Below, one piece after another: positions 52,704-62,933 of a stretch of 64,000 bases of DNA (the first letter of the stretch is position 1; every line of letters begins with the position of its first letter). The stretch comes from Pseudogymnoascus destructans (lineage: Eukaryota > Ascomycota > Leotiomycetes > Thelebolales > Thelebolaceae). Both the position numbers and the translations under genes were made by a program. The stretch lies in assembly GCF_001641265.1 (NCBI RefSeq), contig NW_020167544.1:372001-436000 (forward strand). The letters run 5' to 3'. The notes beneath the pieces are model-generated. The model saw nothing but the letters and a program-made list of their open reading frames with translations. It did not search any database and had not been told where the DNA came from.

Positions 52704-54384
52704 ATGCCCAAACCAAAACAATTCCTCAAAGATGATAGCAGGAAAAAGAAATCTGCCAAGCATGCTCCACAGGTGCGCCCAACCTCTTGCTAACGATCGC
52801 GGATCGTGTGTGACGTCGACCCTAACACGTGACAGGTCCCAGAAACCGCAGATGAGTTCTTAGCGGGTATGATACTTTGATAGACATCTCAGGAATTGCA
52901 GCTGATTGTTTAACTAGCTGGAGTTGACCACGAAGAGGCCGGGGAGAAATGGCGTGGTGGGGACGCAGCCAAGTCAACACGATTCTTCGTCAGAGCTATC
53001 GACACCTATGAGGCGGGCCTCACGAAGTTTCCGGACTCCTTTGATTTGGCTTATAATAAGTAAGTAACATCATAGTGTTATTGCGTTCAGATTCTGACTT
53101 TACTACAGGGCACGTGTACAGTATGAAATCACGCAGCACCCAAAGCTACGAGGGCAGCTCCCAGGCAATCTGCTGGACCTATTGCATGTTGCTCTTGAAT
53201 CCAGCAGGCGAGCTCTATCATTGAAGCAAGATGACCCTAATGTCATATTGTGAGTCCATTCATCTCCCTTTTCAACTCAGTCATTAACAGAACCCAGCAA
53301 CACGGCCCAACTCCTCACCTCCCTCGCCGAAGCGCTCGACGACGTAGGTAGCGACGCGGGCTCCCTCGTCCCCCTCCTCGAAGAAGCAGTCGAGCTCTTC
53401 CAACGCTGCCTCACCCTCCAAGAATTCCGCTTCTCGGAATCCGAAGCCCTGCGCGACTCCATCAACGCTGACGACGCCCCCGGCTCCCCTCCCGACTCCG
53501 ACGGCGGCGCACCCCTCACCCCCGCCGCTCAAGCCGCCAGCCTCCAACCATCCGAAGAGCAATGGGCCAGCATCGTCGAACCAACCACCCCCGACACGCT
53601 TCTCGACACCATCCTTGCCCTCCTCGAGACCCTCACCGTTCTCGCCAGCAAGCTCGACTCACGCGGCCTCGCCGCCCTGGAGGAGTACACCTCGACACTC
53701 CTCACCAAACTGCCCACCTACCTCGCCCCCTCGCCCACCCGCGCCCCGGAATTAGGCCTCACGCGCGCCAACCTTCTATCTGCACTAGCAGAGGCGGGCT
53801 TCCGCGCTGGCACCATCGATACCGCGACGTACGAGCGCGCTATCACTGGCGCCTTCCGCGACCTCGACCTAGCTGCTGACCCGAAGGGGTTAACCGACAA
53901 AGCAGACGCTATGCTCGCCTTTGCAGCAGCGCTACGCACACAACCCGTGGAAGATGGACAGCAGCAGATAGTTACAAGGTGGGGTGCCCTGACCCAAGCG
54001 GGAAGCGCGTTAGGAGCTGCCTCCAAGCTCCCAGGTGCGATGAACCTCGCGCGCATACATCTAGCCAGGGGTGACGCGGAGATGCTGAGGTTCCGGGTGA
54101 AGGATGGGACGGGGTACCCGGGGAACGTGGATGCGGGGGTGCTGGTGAAGAATGCGGGGGTGTTTTATAGGGGGGCGGCGAGGCAGGCGCTTGTGGATGG
54201 TTTGGAGGGGGTTGGGAGGGAGGGGAGGCTTAAGGGGGCCCTTGCGGCGGCTGTTGGGGGGGAGAGTGAGGCGCTGAGGGAGATGGTGGGGTCGGAGACG
54301 GGGATGGTGATTGAGGTTTTGTGGGGGGCGGTGAGTGATGGGTTGGTGGAGATGGAGTGGTTACAGCGGGAGAAGATTGTGTGA
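52704..54384 (+). CDS. TPR-like conserved fungal protein, five exons
   Basis: Exons 52704-52772, 52836-52866, 52918-53059, 53109-53249 and 53298-54384 join in frame to 489 residues (introns of 63, 51, 49 and 48 bp). The N terminus is basic (MPKPKQFLKDDSRKKKSAK). Three helical TPR-like repeats follow: EKWRGGDAAKSTRFFVRAID with YEAGLTKFPDSFDLAYNKAR; LLDLLHVALESSRRALSLKQ; and TAQLLTSLAEALDD with LLEEAVELFQRCLTL. The rest is Ala/Leu-rich and helical. The architecture suggests an assembly chaperone or scaffold; I cannot name the orthologue. The gene is GC-rich with no lesions and is the first gene of the right arm. Confidence 0.85.
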
Positions 54385-54738
54385 GTTAGCTTGTAATGTG
54401 TTTATATCAAAACACACTTGTTGACTAGATGAATTCCCCCTCATCTCAGTTTACTCATGACAGCCGCATCACGGCTACCGTTCAAAGGCTCGCCCTGCAA
54501 CCAGACCGGCAAGATAGCCCAGTGACTCAATACCTCGCAATGTAGAGGTGTTCGTCCGGCTTGGTATTTGTGGTGCTGATTGACAATATTATATCCTTAT
54601 CAGTGTCTGACAGGAGAGTGTTCCGTCTCGTCTGTCACAGTTTACAATGAATCGAGTTCTGTGTAGTGTACAACCACATGTTATATGTAGTAATCCAGTT
54701 TAGTTTCGTTTGTTATCGTTGTGCACTGTTCTACACTA
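54385..54738. other. Intergenic, 3' side of TPR gene
   Basis: No gene. AT-rich second half leading to the TA target of pogo-4. Confidence 0.4.
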
Positions 54739-54828
54739 CTCGGTGTTCCACCCACGCGCTTCGCTCGTAGGTGGCGACAGCAAGTTGTGCGTGCGACAGC
54801 AAGATGTGCGTACACCGCTACTTTGATA

Positions 54829-55136
54829 TAACGTGGTTGTACACCGAGTCGATCATGACACCGAGTCGATCATTACACCGAGTCGATCATCATGACACCG
54901 AGTCGATCACTTTTCCCCACCCCACTACCTTTTGACTTTAACACGCGTTTTCTCCACAACCACAAATGGAATTTCAAACCCAAGAAGCTCGAATCGTTCT
55001 AGCTATCGAAGCTATTCGTTCATTAAAAAAACTTAGTCGTCGCTCTGCTGCCAAAATCTACAAAGCCCCGTACGCGACACTACCTAATAGAGTGGCCGGC
55101 CGAACCCCGCAGCTACCCAGAGTCTACTCCCTAGAA
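54829..55136 (+). pseudogene. Fot-3: 5' fragment of another Fot-type element
   Basis: Begins TA-ACGTGGTTGTACACC at 54831, then four copies of ACACCGAGTCGATCA (54846-54915), the doubled-site layout of Fot ends. ATG 54966 opens MEFQTQEARIVLAIEAIRSL, then LSRRSAAKIYKAPYATLPNR, the N-terminal psq domain of the Fot-2 transposase family. It stops at TGA 55138 and breaks off. Confidence 0.75.
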
Positions 55137-55149
55137 TGAGAGACGAGAA

Positions 55150-55161
55150 GGCATCCTTACA
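55150..55161 (+). repeat. LTR-F 3'-terminal scrap
   Basis: GGCATCCTTACA is identical to the last 12 bases of LTR-F and marks the junction between the Fot-3 fragment and the GGATATCC block. It could be coincidence, but the exact terminus position argues for a recombination scar. Confidence 0.4.
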
Positions 55162-55386
55162 AATATCCATGATATCCAATGTTATCCATCACCTGATATT
55201 CCATGGATCCCTGTGGATAACATGGATAACATAATATCCAAGATATCCAATGTTATCCATCACATGACATTCTGTGGATCGCCGTGGATAACATGGATAA
55301 CATAATATCCATGATATCCAATGTTATCCATCACGTGAGGTTGCAGCCGTAAGCGCTAGCCATAGCACTAGCACTTAGCCGTAACA
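55162..55386. repeat. Palindromic GGATATCC/GTTATCCAT repeat, copy 2
   Basis: Longer version of the block at 13069-13230 with one extra unit (CATTCTGTGGATCGCCGTGG) and the same tail GAGGTTGCAGCCGTAAGCGC, followed by GCCGTAACAC. Both copies lie inside other DNA transposons, suggesting a mobile repeat that targets them. Confidence 0.65.
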
Positions 55387-55388
55387 CT

Positions 55389-56302
55389 ATGGAGCATATG
55401 GCACTAGATGATACTCACCTCTTATTACTTAACGGCTATGACTCTTATAAAACAGAGCGCTTACTTACATCTGCAGAAGAGCATAACATTGTTATTTGCT
55501 ACCTTCCTGCTTATACAACACATCTATTACAACCTCTTAATGTAGCAGTTTTTAAGCAGTGCAAACACTTTCATCAAAAGGCACTTAATCAAGCAGTACA
55601 TAGCTATAACTATGAGTATAAGCTACATATGTTCCTTTTAGACCTCCTGCAAATCTAACGGCAATCTCTAACTATCTGTATAATTCAATCTAGTTGGAGA
55701 AATGCAGGACTATATCTATATAACCCTCTACTTGTAATTAACAAGATACAAGAGACTCGGAATCAGACACCTGATTATAAGCCATTTGCTTCATATAATA
55801 TTATCTTAACACCAAAAATAACTATGCAAAGTGTGTAAGCGGTTGAACATTACAGAAGAGAGTAGAGGAAGCTTTCTCATCGCCTTTAAGAGAAGGGTTT
55901 CAATCATTTGCACGTGGAACTACAGTTGTTCTACACTAAGCAGAGCTCTATAAGACTAAGCTAAATATTATTACTTTACATGTAGTAGAGCAGCAGGCAG
56001 CAAAGGCAAGAGCATGGAAATCACTACAAAAAGGAGGGCAGTTATATGAATTAGATGCATGGAAAATGCAGGAAGAGAAGGAAGCAAAGTTGCAAGCAAA
56101 AGCAGACGTAAGAGCAGCAAGGGAATCGGACTAAGTAGTAAAGCAGCTACTAGAGCAAGCACGTAAAATCGAAATTGAAGAGCGTAAGGAAGGGTTGAAA
56201 TCAAAAGTGATAATTTTACGGTATAGTAAGGATCAAAGTGATAGTAGTAGCGATAGTGGCAGTAGCGATAGTGATAGTAGTTCTCTTGATTTTATGTTTT
56301 AA
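55389..56302 (+). pseudogene. pogo-4 transposase, C-terminal half
   Basis: ATG 55389 opens MEHMALDDTHLLLLNGYDSY, then AEEHNIVICYLPAYTTHLLQ and PLNVAVFKQCKHFHQKALNQ: the second half of a DDE-1 domain, with the usual second catalytic Asp (LLLDGH) replaced by Asn (LLLNGY). After a frameshift, Lys/Gln-rich coiled coil follows (KARAWKSLQKGGQLYELDAW), ending in a Ser/Asp repeat tail at TAA 56300. Without the first half it is inactive. Confidence 0.75.
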
Positions 56303-56430
56303 TTATATAGTTATATAGTTGCTATATAAGGCGTATTTTTCTTCGGTTTTATCTGTCGCACATCTTGCTGTCGTACGAACAACTTGCTGTCGCCACCTAC
56401 GACCGAAGCGAATGGGTGGGACACCGAGTA

Positions 56431-56902
56431 CTTTGTATGGTGGACAACACCCAAGCACCTGCAGTGGACAGGCACCCCTAACCCCTACCAGCCCCTAACA
56501 ACCCCTAACAACCCCTAACAACCCCTAACAACTCTACCAATCACCTCCATCTACAACTGAACCAAATCTAACCACTCCCGGCCAACACCCCCACAAACCG
56601 CCGACGGGACGACGCTTGATCCGTTTCACGGCTATCGAAGACCTGACACTACTCCTCGCCTTCTTCCAAATAGCAAAATCCCACGATACATTCATCGCAT
56701 CATTGCAGATATACAAATACAACATCTACCACTACTCTACACCGCCAGTAAACCGCAGATACCCCGTCTCTTCCGGGCGGAATCGAGCGACACACCAACC
56801 ATCCCCAGCACCGTAACTAGTCCGATAGCCCATACGCTCCTTCCACCACAACAAAAATCACAACCTCCCCCAACATCCCCAACGCCCATCCAAACCACCA
56901 CG
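56431..56902. other. Promoter region of the gene at 56903, with (CCCCTAACAA)n
   Basis: 56476-56530 has about five tandem copies of CCCCTAACAA. The rest is CA-rich leader-like sequence (AACACCCCCACAAACC) before the ATG. No gene. Confidence 0.6.
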
Positions 56903-57325
56903 ATGGGCCGCTCTCTCGACTCCTCCCGCCCAATCATGGCCCCAAGTCTCGTATGTCAACCCTCAACACCACCCCCCCCCCGCCTGTCGCATCAAGCTGA
57001 CTCACGCCCCCCGTAGCTCTCCCCAAAACGCGCCTCCATGCGCTACAGCACCTACACCACCCCCGCCCCATCCATGCACTCCTTCAGCTCCGACACCGTG
57101 CAGGCCGAGATTGCGGATATTACCGCGGGCCTAGCTAAGCTCGAGAACAAGAAGCTCGCGTCCCAGCGTTTCGTGCCCAGCAAGGAGAAGTCGGAGAACT
57201 TGTCTAAGTTGGCGCTGGGGGCGAAGCTGGAGAGGGCTTTGGATCGTAGGATGAAGGGGCAGGATGCGGTGATGCGGAAGAAGGTTGTTAAGAGAGATCT
57301 CGAGAAGAGCGCTGTTATGGCTTAG
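56903..57325 (+). CDS. Small conserved fungal protein, two exons
   Basis: Exon 1 56903-56950 (MGRSLDSSRPIMAPSL), intron 56951-57016 (GTATGT...CGTAG, with a C-run), exon 2 57017-57325; 118 residues. Exon 2 starts LSPKRASMRYSTYTTPAPSM, a Ser/Thr/Pro-rich region with likely phosphorylation sites. It then has a helix (IADITAGLAKLENKKLASQR) and a basic C terminus (KKVVKRDLEKSAVMA). No known domain. Clean splice sites and GC-rich coding bias support a real gene. Confidence 0.65.
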
Positions 57326-57883
57326 AAGGAGGGTTTTTCGATATGAACGACAAAGGGGAGACAAGAGCGTGATGGGGGCTACGAAGCAACATTTTGGTTA
57401 CGACAGAGAGGGGAAGAAGAGCACAGTTGAATCTCTGATGTGTTTCTAGGCAAGACCGAAGGAGGAGAAAGAAAGAAAGGGGCCGCTGGTGGGGTGGGAA
57501 GCAGAGGGGCGGGGTATGATTGATGTATCAGATATGACTACACCAGGGCATGATCGCAGGCGTTTTTTTATCGCGAAGTTTTTTCGTTATTTCTTAGCAG
57601 TTGCGTTGTTTGGACTTATTCCACGTTTTTTAATCGCCTGAGAGAGCAGAGAAGCGGGTGTAGGAGAAGTACTGTAGTAGTCATTAATTGAAATATACCC
57701 CATGAGCGTTCTCTTCGTTATTTAATGCTAGTTATGTTGTCCTCAAATATCCATTTTCCAGACGTCAGTTCTAAAATTCTGCCAAGCAATATGCCCTATG
57801 TTTACAGTTCGTGGTTCCTGACTCCTCTGTATGTTAACAGTAACTCCTCAAGCCTCCTAGCCGTTGCCATCCATGTCACTCGC
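57326..57883. other. Convergent intergenic region
   Basis: 3' flanks of the small gene (plus) and ClpP (minus). Purine-rich 57410-57500 followed by T-rich 57560-57600. A 166-residue plus-strand frame (57725-58225) is mostly antisense to ClpP. Confidence 0.4.
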
Positions 57884-58726
57884 TCAAGAACTCTTCGCCT
57901 CCTCTTCCGGCTTCCCTCTCCGATCCAGAATCTCATCCACAATCCCCATCTCCAGCGCCTCCCCAGCACTCAAGAACTTATCCCTCTCCATCATCCCCTC
58001 AATCTCCTCCAGCGTCCACTCTCCCCCCGCAGCCCCGTCCTTCCGCCTCGTCAAGTGCCGCCTATAAATCTCATTCAGGCTCTTCCGCACCCTCAGTATC
58101 TCCGTCGCGTGAATCGCAATATCGCTCGCCTGTCCAAAGTACCCTCCACTCGGCTGGTGGATCATCACGCTGCTATGCGGCAGACAGTATCTGTGTCCCT
58201 TCTCTCCACCACACAGCAGCAGTGACCCCATCGACGCCGCCTGCCCCACGCACACCGTATGCACGGGTGAGTGGATGTAAGTCATGGTATCGTAGATCGC
58301 GAGGCCGGCCGTGACGGAGCCGCCGGGCGAGTTTATATACAGCGTAATCGGCTTCGCGGGCGCGTCGGATTCGAGGAAGAGGAGTTGCGCCACGATGGAC
58401 GCGGAAAGGGTGTCGTTCACCTCGCCATTGAGGCAGATGATGCGCTCCTGGAGGAGCTTGGAGAAGATGTCGGCTGTGGGGGTTAGTTGGGCGTGAGCTT
58501 CCTACTGTGGCTAGGTTACATACATGTCCGCCATCCGCCGCCCTGGGGTGGTTAGCTAGGTTCTTGGATCGGCGCATTGGCGACTCACTATTGTCTCCGT
58601 GATAAATGGGACGGGTGTCCATGCTTGCGGTGCTTGGTGAGAGAGCGACGAGCGGGAGGAATATGGCCTCGCTGCTGTGCGCAGGGCAGAGCGCGCTGTG
58701 GCGCGAGCTACTCGTAATGGCAGCAT
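57884..58726 (-). CDS. clpP: Mitochondrial ATP-dependent Clp protease proteolytic subunit
   Basis: Exons 58726-58589, 58542-58524 (19 nt) and 58473-57884 join to 248 residues. The N-terminal presequence is Arg/Ser-rich without acids (MLPLRVARATARSALRTAAR). The mature part begins PFITETIGGGWRTSDIFSKL. The catalytic triad is present: Ser in VGQAASMGSLLL, His in SVMIHQPSGG, and an Asp in the E-MERDKFLSAGEA region. LYINSPGGSV forms the substrate-binding loop. With a ClpX-type ATPase it degrades misfolded proteins in the mitochondrial matrix. Tiny exon 2 is supported by the continuous fit to the family sequence. Divergent from the AhpD-like gene, 248 bp apart, probably a shared promoter. Confidence 0.93.
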
Positions 58727-58974
58727 TATGGTGAAGGTTGTGGAGCTGTAACAGCTCGGTGGTGTTGCGTTTAGAAAGTTAACTGCAGCTGGAGCTCGGA
58801 GATATGGTCGACGCGGGCAGCGGAATTGGTACGTGCACGGCCAGTACTGAAGCATCCCTCCTCCATATTCACCATACATTTATTAAGGAAGGGACGAGTC
58901 ACACTACGTTCCGTCGCTCCTTCTTCAACGGCGTGCTTTCCATTTTCCAGTCGCTCCTTCCCTCCATTGCCGCC

Positions 58975-59887
58975 ATGTCCAGGCTTTCCCCCGCCCTCAA
59001 GGCGGCAATCAATGCGCCTTTCGCCCGCTCTGGGGCCCTCCCCGCCCCAGAGAATATCACTGCCATTTACTCGGACATACAGCGCGAGGCCACCTCTAAC
59101 TCTCTCGGTGTCCTCCCATGGCTTGCCCTTACTGTGCGCCTTTCTGCCTCTCCTGTGTATATAGCCGCTAACATCTCGCAGACGGCCGCGACCATGACCG
59201 TCAACTCTCCGGCGTCTCTAACCCTCCTCCACAACCTCGCCTCTCCCAACCCAGACTCCTCCGTCCAAAACGCAGCTTTCATGCGCGAAGTCGGGCTTAA
59301 GACGATCAGCTTCAACGGCATCCCCCGCGCCCTCAACCAGCTCGTACACCTCCGGGCTACGATCCCTACAGAAACCGCCGACCAGCTTCCCACGACACCG
59401 ACACGGTAACATACCCAATCAGCCCTACTTAGGATAAATGGCTAACAACAGGCGACATAGTACTCTCACACCAGAATCCCTTGAACACGTAGAGACGAGA
59501 GCGAAGGGGCTGTGGAACTCGATATACGACCCACACTCCAGGAAGCTTGTGGCCAAGCTCAAGGCCGCACACCCCGACCTACCCGTGCACATCCTAAGCA
59601 ATCACTACGGCTCGCTTCTGAGTGATTTCCCAGGGGTACATAATCCCGCCGTGGGAAGAGTGCTAACCTCACTCGTGGCCATCGCGTGTCTACGCGCCCA
59701 GACGGGCGTGGGCCCTCAGGTTGTGTCGCATGTCTATGGCCTGAGGAAGGGCATCAGCGAGGGCGGCGAGGAAGTGGGAGAGGGCGAGAAGTGGCTTGGT
59801 GGGGATGAGGGAAATCTGTGGGCGCTAGGGGCTGTAGATCGTATTGTGGAGGCGATAGCAGGTGAAGGGGGCTCATTTGCCAGTTGA
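58975..59887 (+). CDS. AhpD-like fold protein, fungal
   Basis: Exons 58975-59133, 59182-59405 and 59452-59887 (introns of 48 and 46 bp, both with GCTAAC branch sites) give 272 residues. MSRLSPALKAAINAPF is followed by a helical N-terminal half (MTVNSPASLTLLHNLASP, then AFMREVGLKTISFNGIPRAL) and a C-terminal half with VHILSNHYGSLLSDFPG and RVLTSLVAIACLRAQTGVGP with VVSHVYGLRK. The pattern fits the carboxymuconolactone decarboxylase/AhpD superfamily, but the CxxC redox pair is not obvious (C in VAIACLRAQ only). Function unknown. Starts and splices fit well; a longer first exon without the 48-bp intron would also stay in frame. Confidence 0.7.
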
Positions 59888-59956
59888 CGATGCGCGACGT
59901 TGCCTCCTCGAGATGCCAATACAGCTCGAGGATTGGACCAACGTCATAACGACTGC

Positions 59957-61075
59957 ATGGGCAGCAATTCCGGCCTAGGGCGCAAGCCCGTGACCAACAG
60001 CTCGAACAGCTCGAACAGCTCTGTTCGGCATTTTACTACAAGCACGAGACGACTTACGTCGCAGCAAGACCAAACCCAACCTCAGCAGCAAAGCCCTGAA
60101 CAATCTCTTTCGTTTCTTACCCCTCGCCAACTCGCCAAATTTCCCCTATCCCCTCTCATGGCTCCAATCGTCACCTCTTTTACCGCTCGCCTCGAACCCA
60201 AGCTCCCAGCACCCCTGAATCCAACTCCCTTCCAGAAACGCCTCCTCCGCAACCCCTACGCCATCGCCCTCTCCAAGCCTGTCCGCTCGTGCGTACTGAC
60301 GCGCACCTGGATCCCACGCTCCTTCCTGCAGCCCTTCGAGCTTGTCCCCCGTCCCGACACGGACGAACTGTGGTATCTCCCTCGCGACCTCAGCGCGCGC
60401 GTGCCGAGGGATGAAAGGGACGAGACGGAGACTACTAAGCGTGTTCGGCCGGGACGACGGAACTATGTGCTCGCTAACAAGGAGCTGCTCGAGGCGGTTA
60501 ATAAAAAGCGTAGTGGGTTGACGGGGTCATGGGCGCGATTTGTGTATCCGACTGTGGGGCCTGGGGCGAAGTTGAGGTGGCGAGCTGATATGGATGAGTT
60601 TGTGTGCAAGATGATGAGGAAAAAGGTTGAGGAGGAGCTTGTGGCGCTGATGAAGTGGAATAAGGGACAACTTTCGCATGCGAAAACGTGGGATGCCGTG
60701 TTGAACAAGAATCAGATGGGCGCTTTGCTATGGCTGGGCCCGTACAAGGAGGGGATGGATGCACCTGAGCCGCGGGTGGAGGGCGAGGCGGAGGAGAACT
60801 TACCTCAATCTCCTTCGGCTTCCTCGCCGATCACAGATGAGAATGGTCCTGGACCCTTCGCGACGATTTCTTACCCACCATACTGGAAGAAGAAACTCCC
60901 GCTGCACAACCTTGTTATGCTGCTTGGCCAAGAGGGTGTCGACAGTTTGAGAGCCCAGTTCCCAAACATCATGTGCCACGAGTTTGTCGTGGTCAAGGAT
61001 AAGCAACAGACGGTCTCGGTGAGGCAGTGGCTTTGGAAGCTACAGCAGTTTTTGTCTAAGTTAGAAGACAGTTAG
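59957..61075 (+). CDS. Predicted mitochondrial protein, conserved in fungi
   Basis: 372 residues from ATG 59957 (MGSNSGLGRKPVTNSS); the frame is open for 19 codons more to a TTG. It starts only 69 bp after the previous gene. A Ser/Asn run is followed by RHFTTSTRRL, a typical mitochondrial cleavage region. Further on: FPLSPLMAPIVTSF, NPYAIALSKPVRSCVLTRTW, then LPRSFLQPFELV-like and WARFVYPTVGPGAKLRWRAD. The C-terminal end (VSVRQWLWKLQQFLSKLED) is well structured. I do not recognise the family by name; a role in mitochondrial translation or respiration is a guess from the targeting signal. Confidence 0.7.
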   Translation: MGSNSGLGRKPVTNSSNSSNSSVRHFTTSTRRLTSQQDQTQPQQQSPEQSLSFLTPRQLAKFPLSPLMAPIVTSFTARLEPKLPAPLNPTPFQKRLLRNPYAIALSKPVRSCVLTRTWIPRSFLQPFELVPRPDTDELWYLPRDLSARVPRDERDETETTKRVRPGRRNYVLANKELLEAVNKKRSGLTGSWARFVYPTVGPGAKLRWRADMDEFVCKMMRKKVEEELVALMKWNKGQLSHAKTWDAVLNKNQMGALLWLGPYKEGMDAPEPRVEGEAEENLPQSPSASSPITDENGPGPFATISYPPYWKKKLPLHNLVMLLGQEGVDSLRAQFPNIMCHEFVVVKDKQQTVSVRQWLWKLQQFLSKLEDS

Positions 61076-61510
61076 AAGTTTGTATACATACAGTACTGAT
61101 AATACCCAATTGGCATATTGTGGGAGTAAGGGGAAAGGGCTACGGAGGACCTTGGTGGATGGACCTGAGAATGTAAATGTATATGTATCATATAAAGAAG
61201 AAATATCCTCAGCTGTTCGCAATTATGCGGTCTGTAACTCAATAAACTAATAAACCATCAATATATAACTGGAAATTCTACAATTACACAACCAGTTATC
61301 CCTTTCCATTAATGTTACACTATATCACATGAAAATCGAAGTTGCCAAGACAATGTCGTCAGTCCGTACCTACCCATGTTCCAATCCAACTCCACCTCTC
61401 GACGTCCGACATGCACCTCTTCAAGCAACTCGCCCAATAATCTCACTGACCAAATATCCAATCGAATCCATATCTCCCAAGCATAACCCTCCAACCTCAC
61501 GATCTTCACC
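61076..61510. other. Intergenic between two plus-strand genes
   Basis: AATAAA occurs at 61240-61245 (CTCAATAAACTAATAAACC) as a possible poly(A) signal. Then a CT-rich leader precedes the next ATG. No gene. Confidence 0.5.
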
Positions 61511-62554
61511 ATGGCCGACGCCAACGCCAACGCCAAGGTCAAAATCGAAGAGCTCACCTTCAAGCTCCAAGACGACCACCCTGTCTACATGAAGAAGTGG
61601 ACTCCAGCCACCTCGGCTCCTCTCGCAAAGCTCGTCTTCATCCACGGCTACGACGACCACATCAACCGCTACTTCGAGCTCTTCCCCACCCTTGCCTCCC
61701 GCGGCATCGCCGTCACAGCCTGGGACCAGCGCGGCTGGGGCCGCACCGTGCAACACACCTCTGACCGCGGCCTCACCGGCCCTACAACCCTCGTCATCGC
61801 TGACATCGCGCATGTCGTCAAATCCGAACTCGTGGATGCTGAGGCCGCGTCGATCCCTCTGTTTGTGATGGGCCACTCCATGGGCGGCGCCGAGGCGCTG
61901 ACCTTCGCGTCTGAGCCGTCGTATGCGGACCTCGCGCCGCGCATCCGCGGGTGGTTGCTTGAGAGCCCGCATATCGAGATGGCGCCTGGTAGCCAGCCAT
62001 CGTCGCTCAAGATCATGGCAGGGCGGCTTGCGGGGAGACTACTGCCGAAATTCCAGCTGAAGAATAAGCTCCCAGCTAAGGAGCTGACGCGTGATCCGGA
62101 GGTGATGAAGAGTCTCACGGAGGATCCGCTACTGTGGTCTACGGGGACGTTGGAGGGGCTTGCGGGACTACTGGACCGGGCGGCCGATTTGTCGGCGGGG
62201 AAGAGGACGTTGAATCCTGGTGTTAAGAGCTTGTGGCTTGCTCACGGGACGATTGATGGTGGGACTAGCTACCTGGCTAGCAAGAAGTGGTTTGAGTCGT
62301 CCACTAGCAATGTGCCGGACAAGGAGCACAAGACTTATGAGGGGTGGCAGCATCAGCTGCATGCGGATTTGCCGGAGACGAGGCCGGTGTTTGCAAAGGA
62401 TGTTGGGGATTGGATTTTGGCTAGGGTGGAGGCGCTAAAGAACACTGCGGAGCCGCAGGCTGCTGCTGAAGCTGCTGTGGAGGAGAGTAGTGCTGCGGCA
62501 CCTGCTGCTGCAGAGACTACAGAGGGTAGCGCGAAGGGGGCTGCGAGGTTGTAA
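61511..62554 (+). CDS. Monoacylglycerol lipase-type serine hydrolase
   Basis: Single exon, 347 residues, with good Kozak context (CACCATGG). Alpha/beta hydrolase: oxyanion region FIHGYDDHINRYFEL, TAWDQRGWGRT, and nucleophile elbow FVMGHSMGGAEAL with Ser in GxSxG. The acid is probably the Asp in LAHGTIDGGTSYL and the His in YEGWQHQLHAD (the usual pattern is HGxxDxxTSxxAS and YPGWYHELHN). Family members hydrolyse monoglycerides at lipid droplets. The C terminus has an Ala/Glu-rich tail (AEAAVEESSAAAPAAAETTE) absent from the core family, probably disordered. Confidence 0.87.
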   Translation: MADANANAKVKIEELTFKLQDDHPVYMKKWTPATSAPLAKLVFIHGYDDHINRYFELFPTLASRGIAVTAWDQRGWGRTVQHTSDRGLTGPTTLVIADIAHVVKSELVDAEAASIPLFVMGHSMGGAEALTFASEPSYADLAPRIRGWLLESPHIEMAPGSQPSSLKIMAGRLAGRLLPKFQLKNKLPAKELTRDPEVMKSLTEDPLLWSTGTLEGLAGLLDRAADLSAGKRTLNPGVKSLWLAHGTIDGGTSYLASKKWFESSTSNVPDKEHKTYEGWQHQLHADLPETRPVFAKDVGDWILARVEALKNTAEPQAAAEAAVEESSAAAPAAAETTEGSAKGAARL

Positions 62555-62933
62555 TATACCCATACGTTCTTGCTACTTGGTGGGTTGTCGTGTTTAATAG
62601 TTATGATTATGAATATGATGTTTTCCTTCCAACCAACTGATAACTCAAGTTTATAGTAGCCCAATCATATGATATATAAGAACCCCTCAACGAAATTAGC
62701 AGACAAGCTCCGCTCCCAGATCTCACTACGCCTGGACTGGACGGAAGCATTATATAGTAAATCCGTCATATTTGATACGAGCCTGGTTTTTATTTTTGCT
62801 CACAGATCGAGATTTGAGTAACCTTGGTGGCTTGCCAATTTTCTCGGCTCTTTTCCGCGCCGTTCCGCTTTCAGGGACCATTTTGATATCGACCTCCAAG
62901 ACTGCCAATTGTAACCCATTCGACGGCTTCAAG
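62555..62933. other. Intergenic
   Basis: 3' flank of the lipase gene and 5' flank of the methyltransferase gene. TATAAG-like sequence at 62674. No gene. Confidence 0.4.

Larger units (their letters stand above)
54737..56430 (+). mobile_element. pogo-4: pogo-type transposon (54739-56428) with TA duplication
   Basis: Terminal inverted repeats of about 65 bp (left starts CTCGGTGTTCCACCCACGCG; right, read inward, CTCGGTGTCCCACCCATTCG) with TA duplications. Inside each are two copies of GCGACAGCAAG-type direct repeats. The element holds the C-terminal half of a transposase; the N-terminal half has been replaced by a Fot-3 fragment and the GGATATCC repeat block. It is the only element in the right arm. 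Confidence 0.88.

Noticed and set aside
57725..58225. 166-residue plus-strand frame
   Set aside because: Mostly antisense to ClpP exon 3, with no domain; the ClpP catalytic motifs fix the coding strand.
61421..61972. 183-residue minus-strand frame opposite the lipase gene
   Set aside because: Antisense shadow; the plus frame has the GHSMGG motif and a consensus start.
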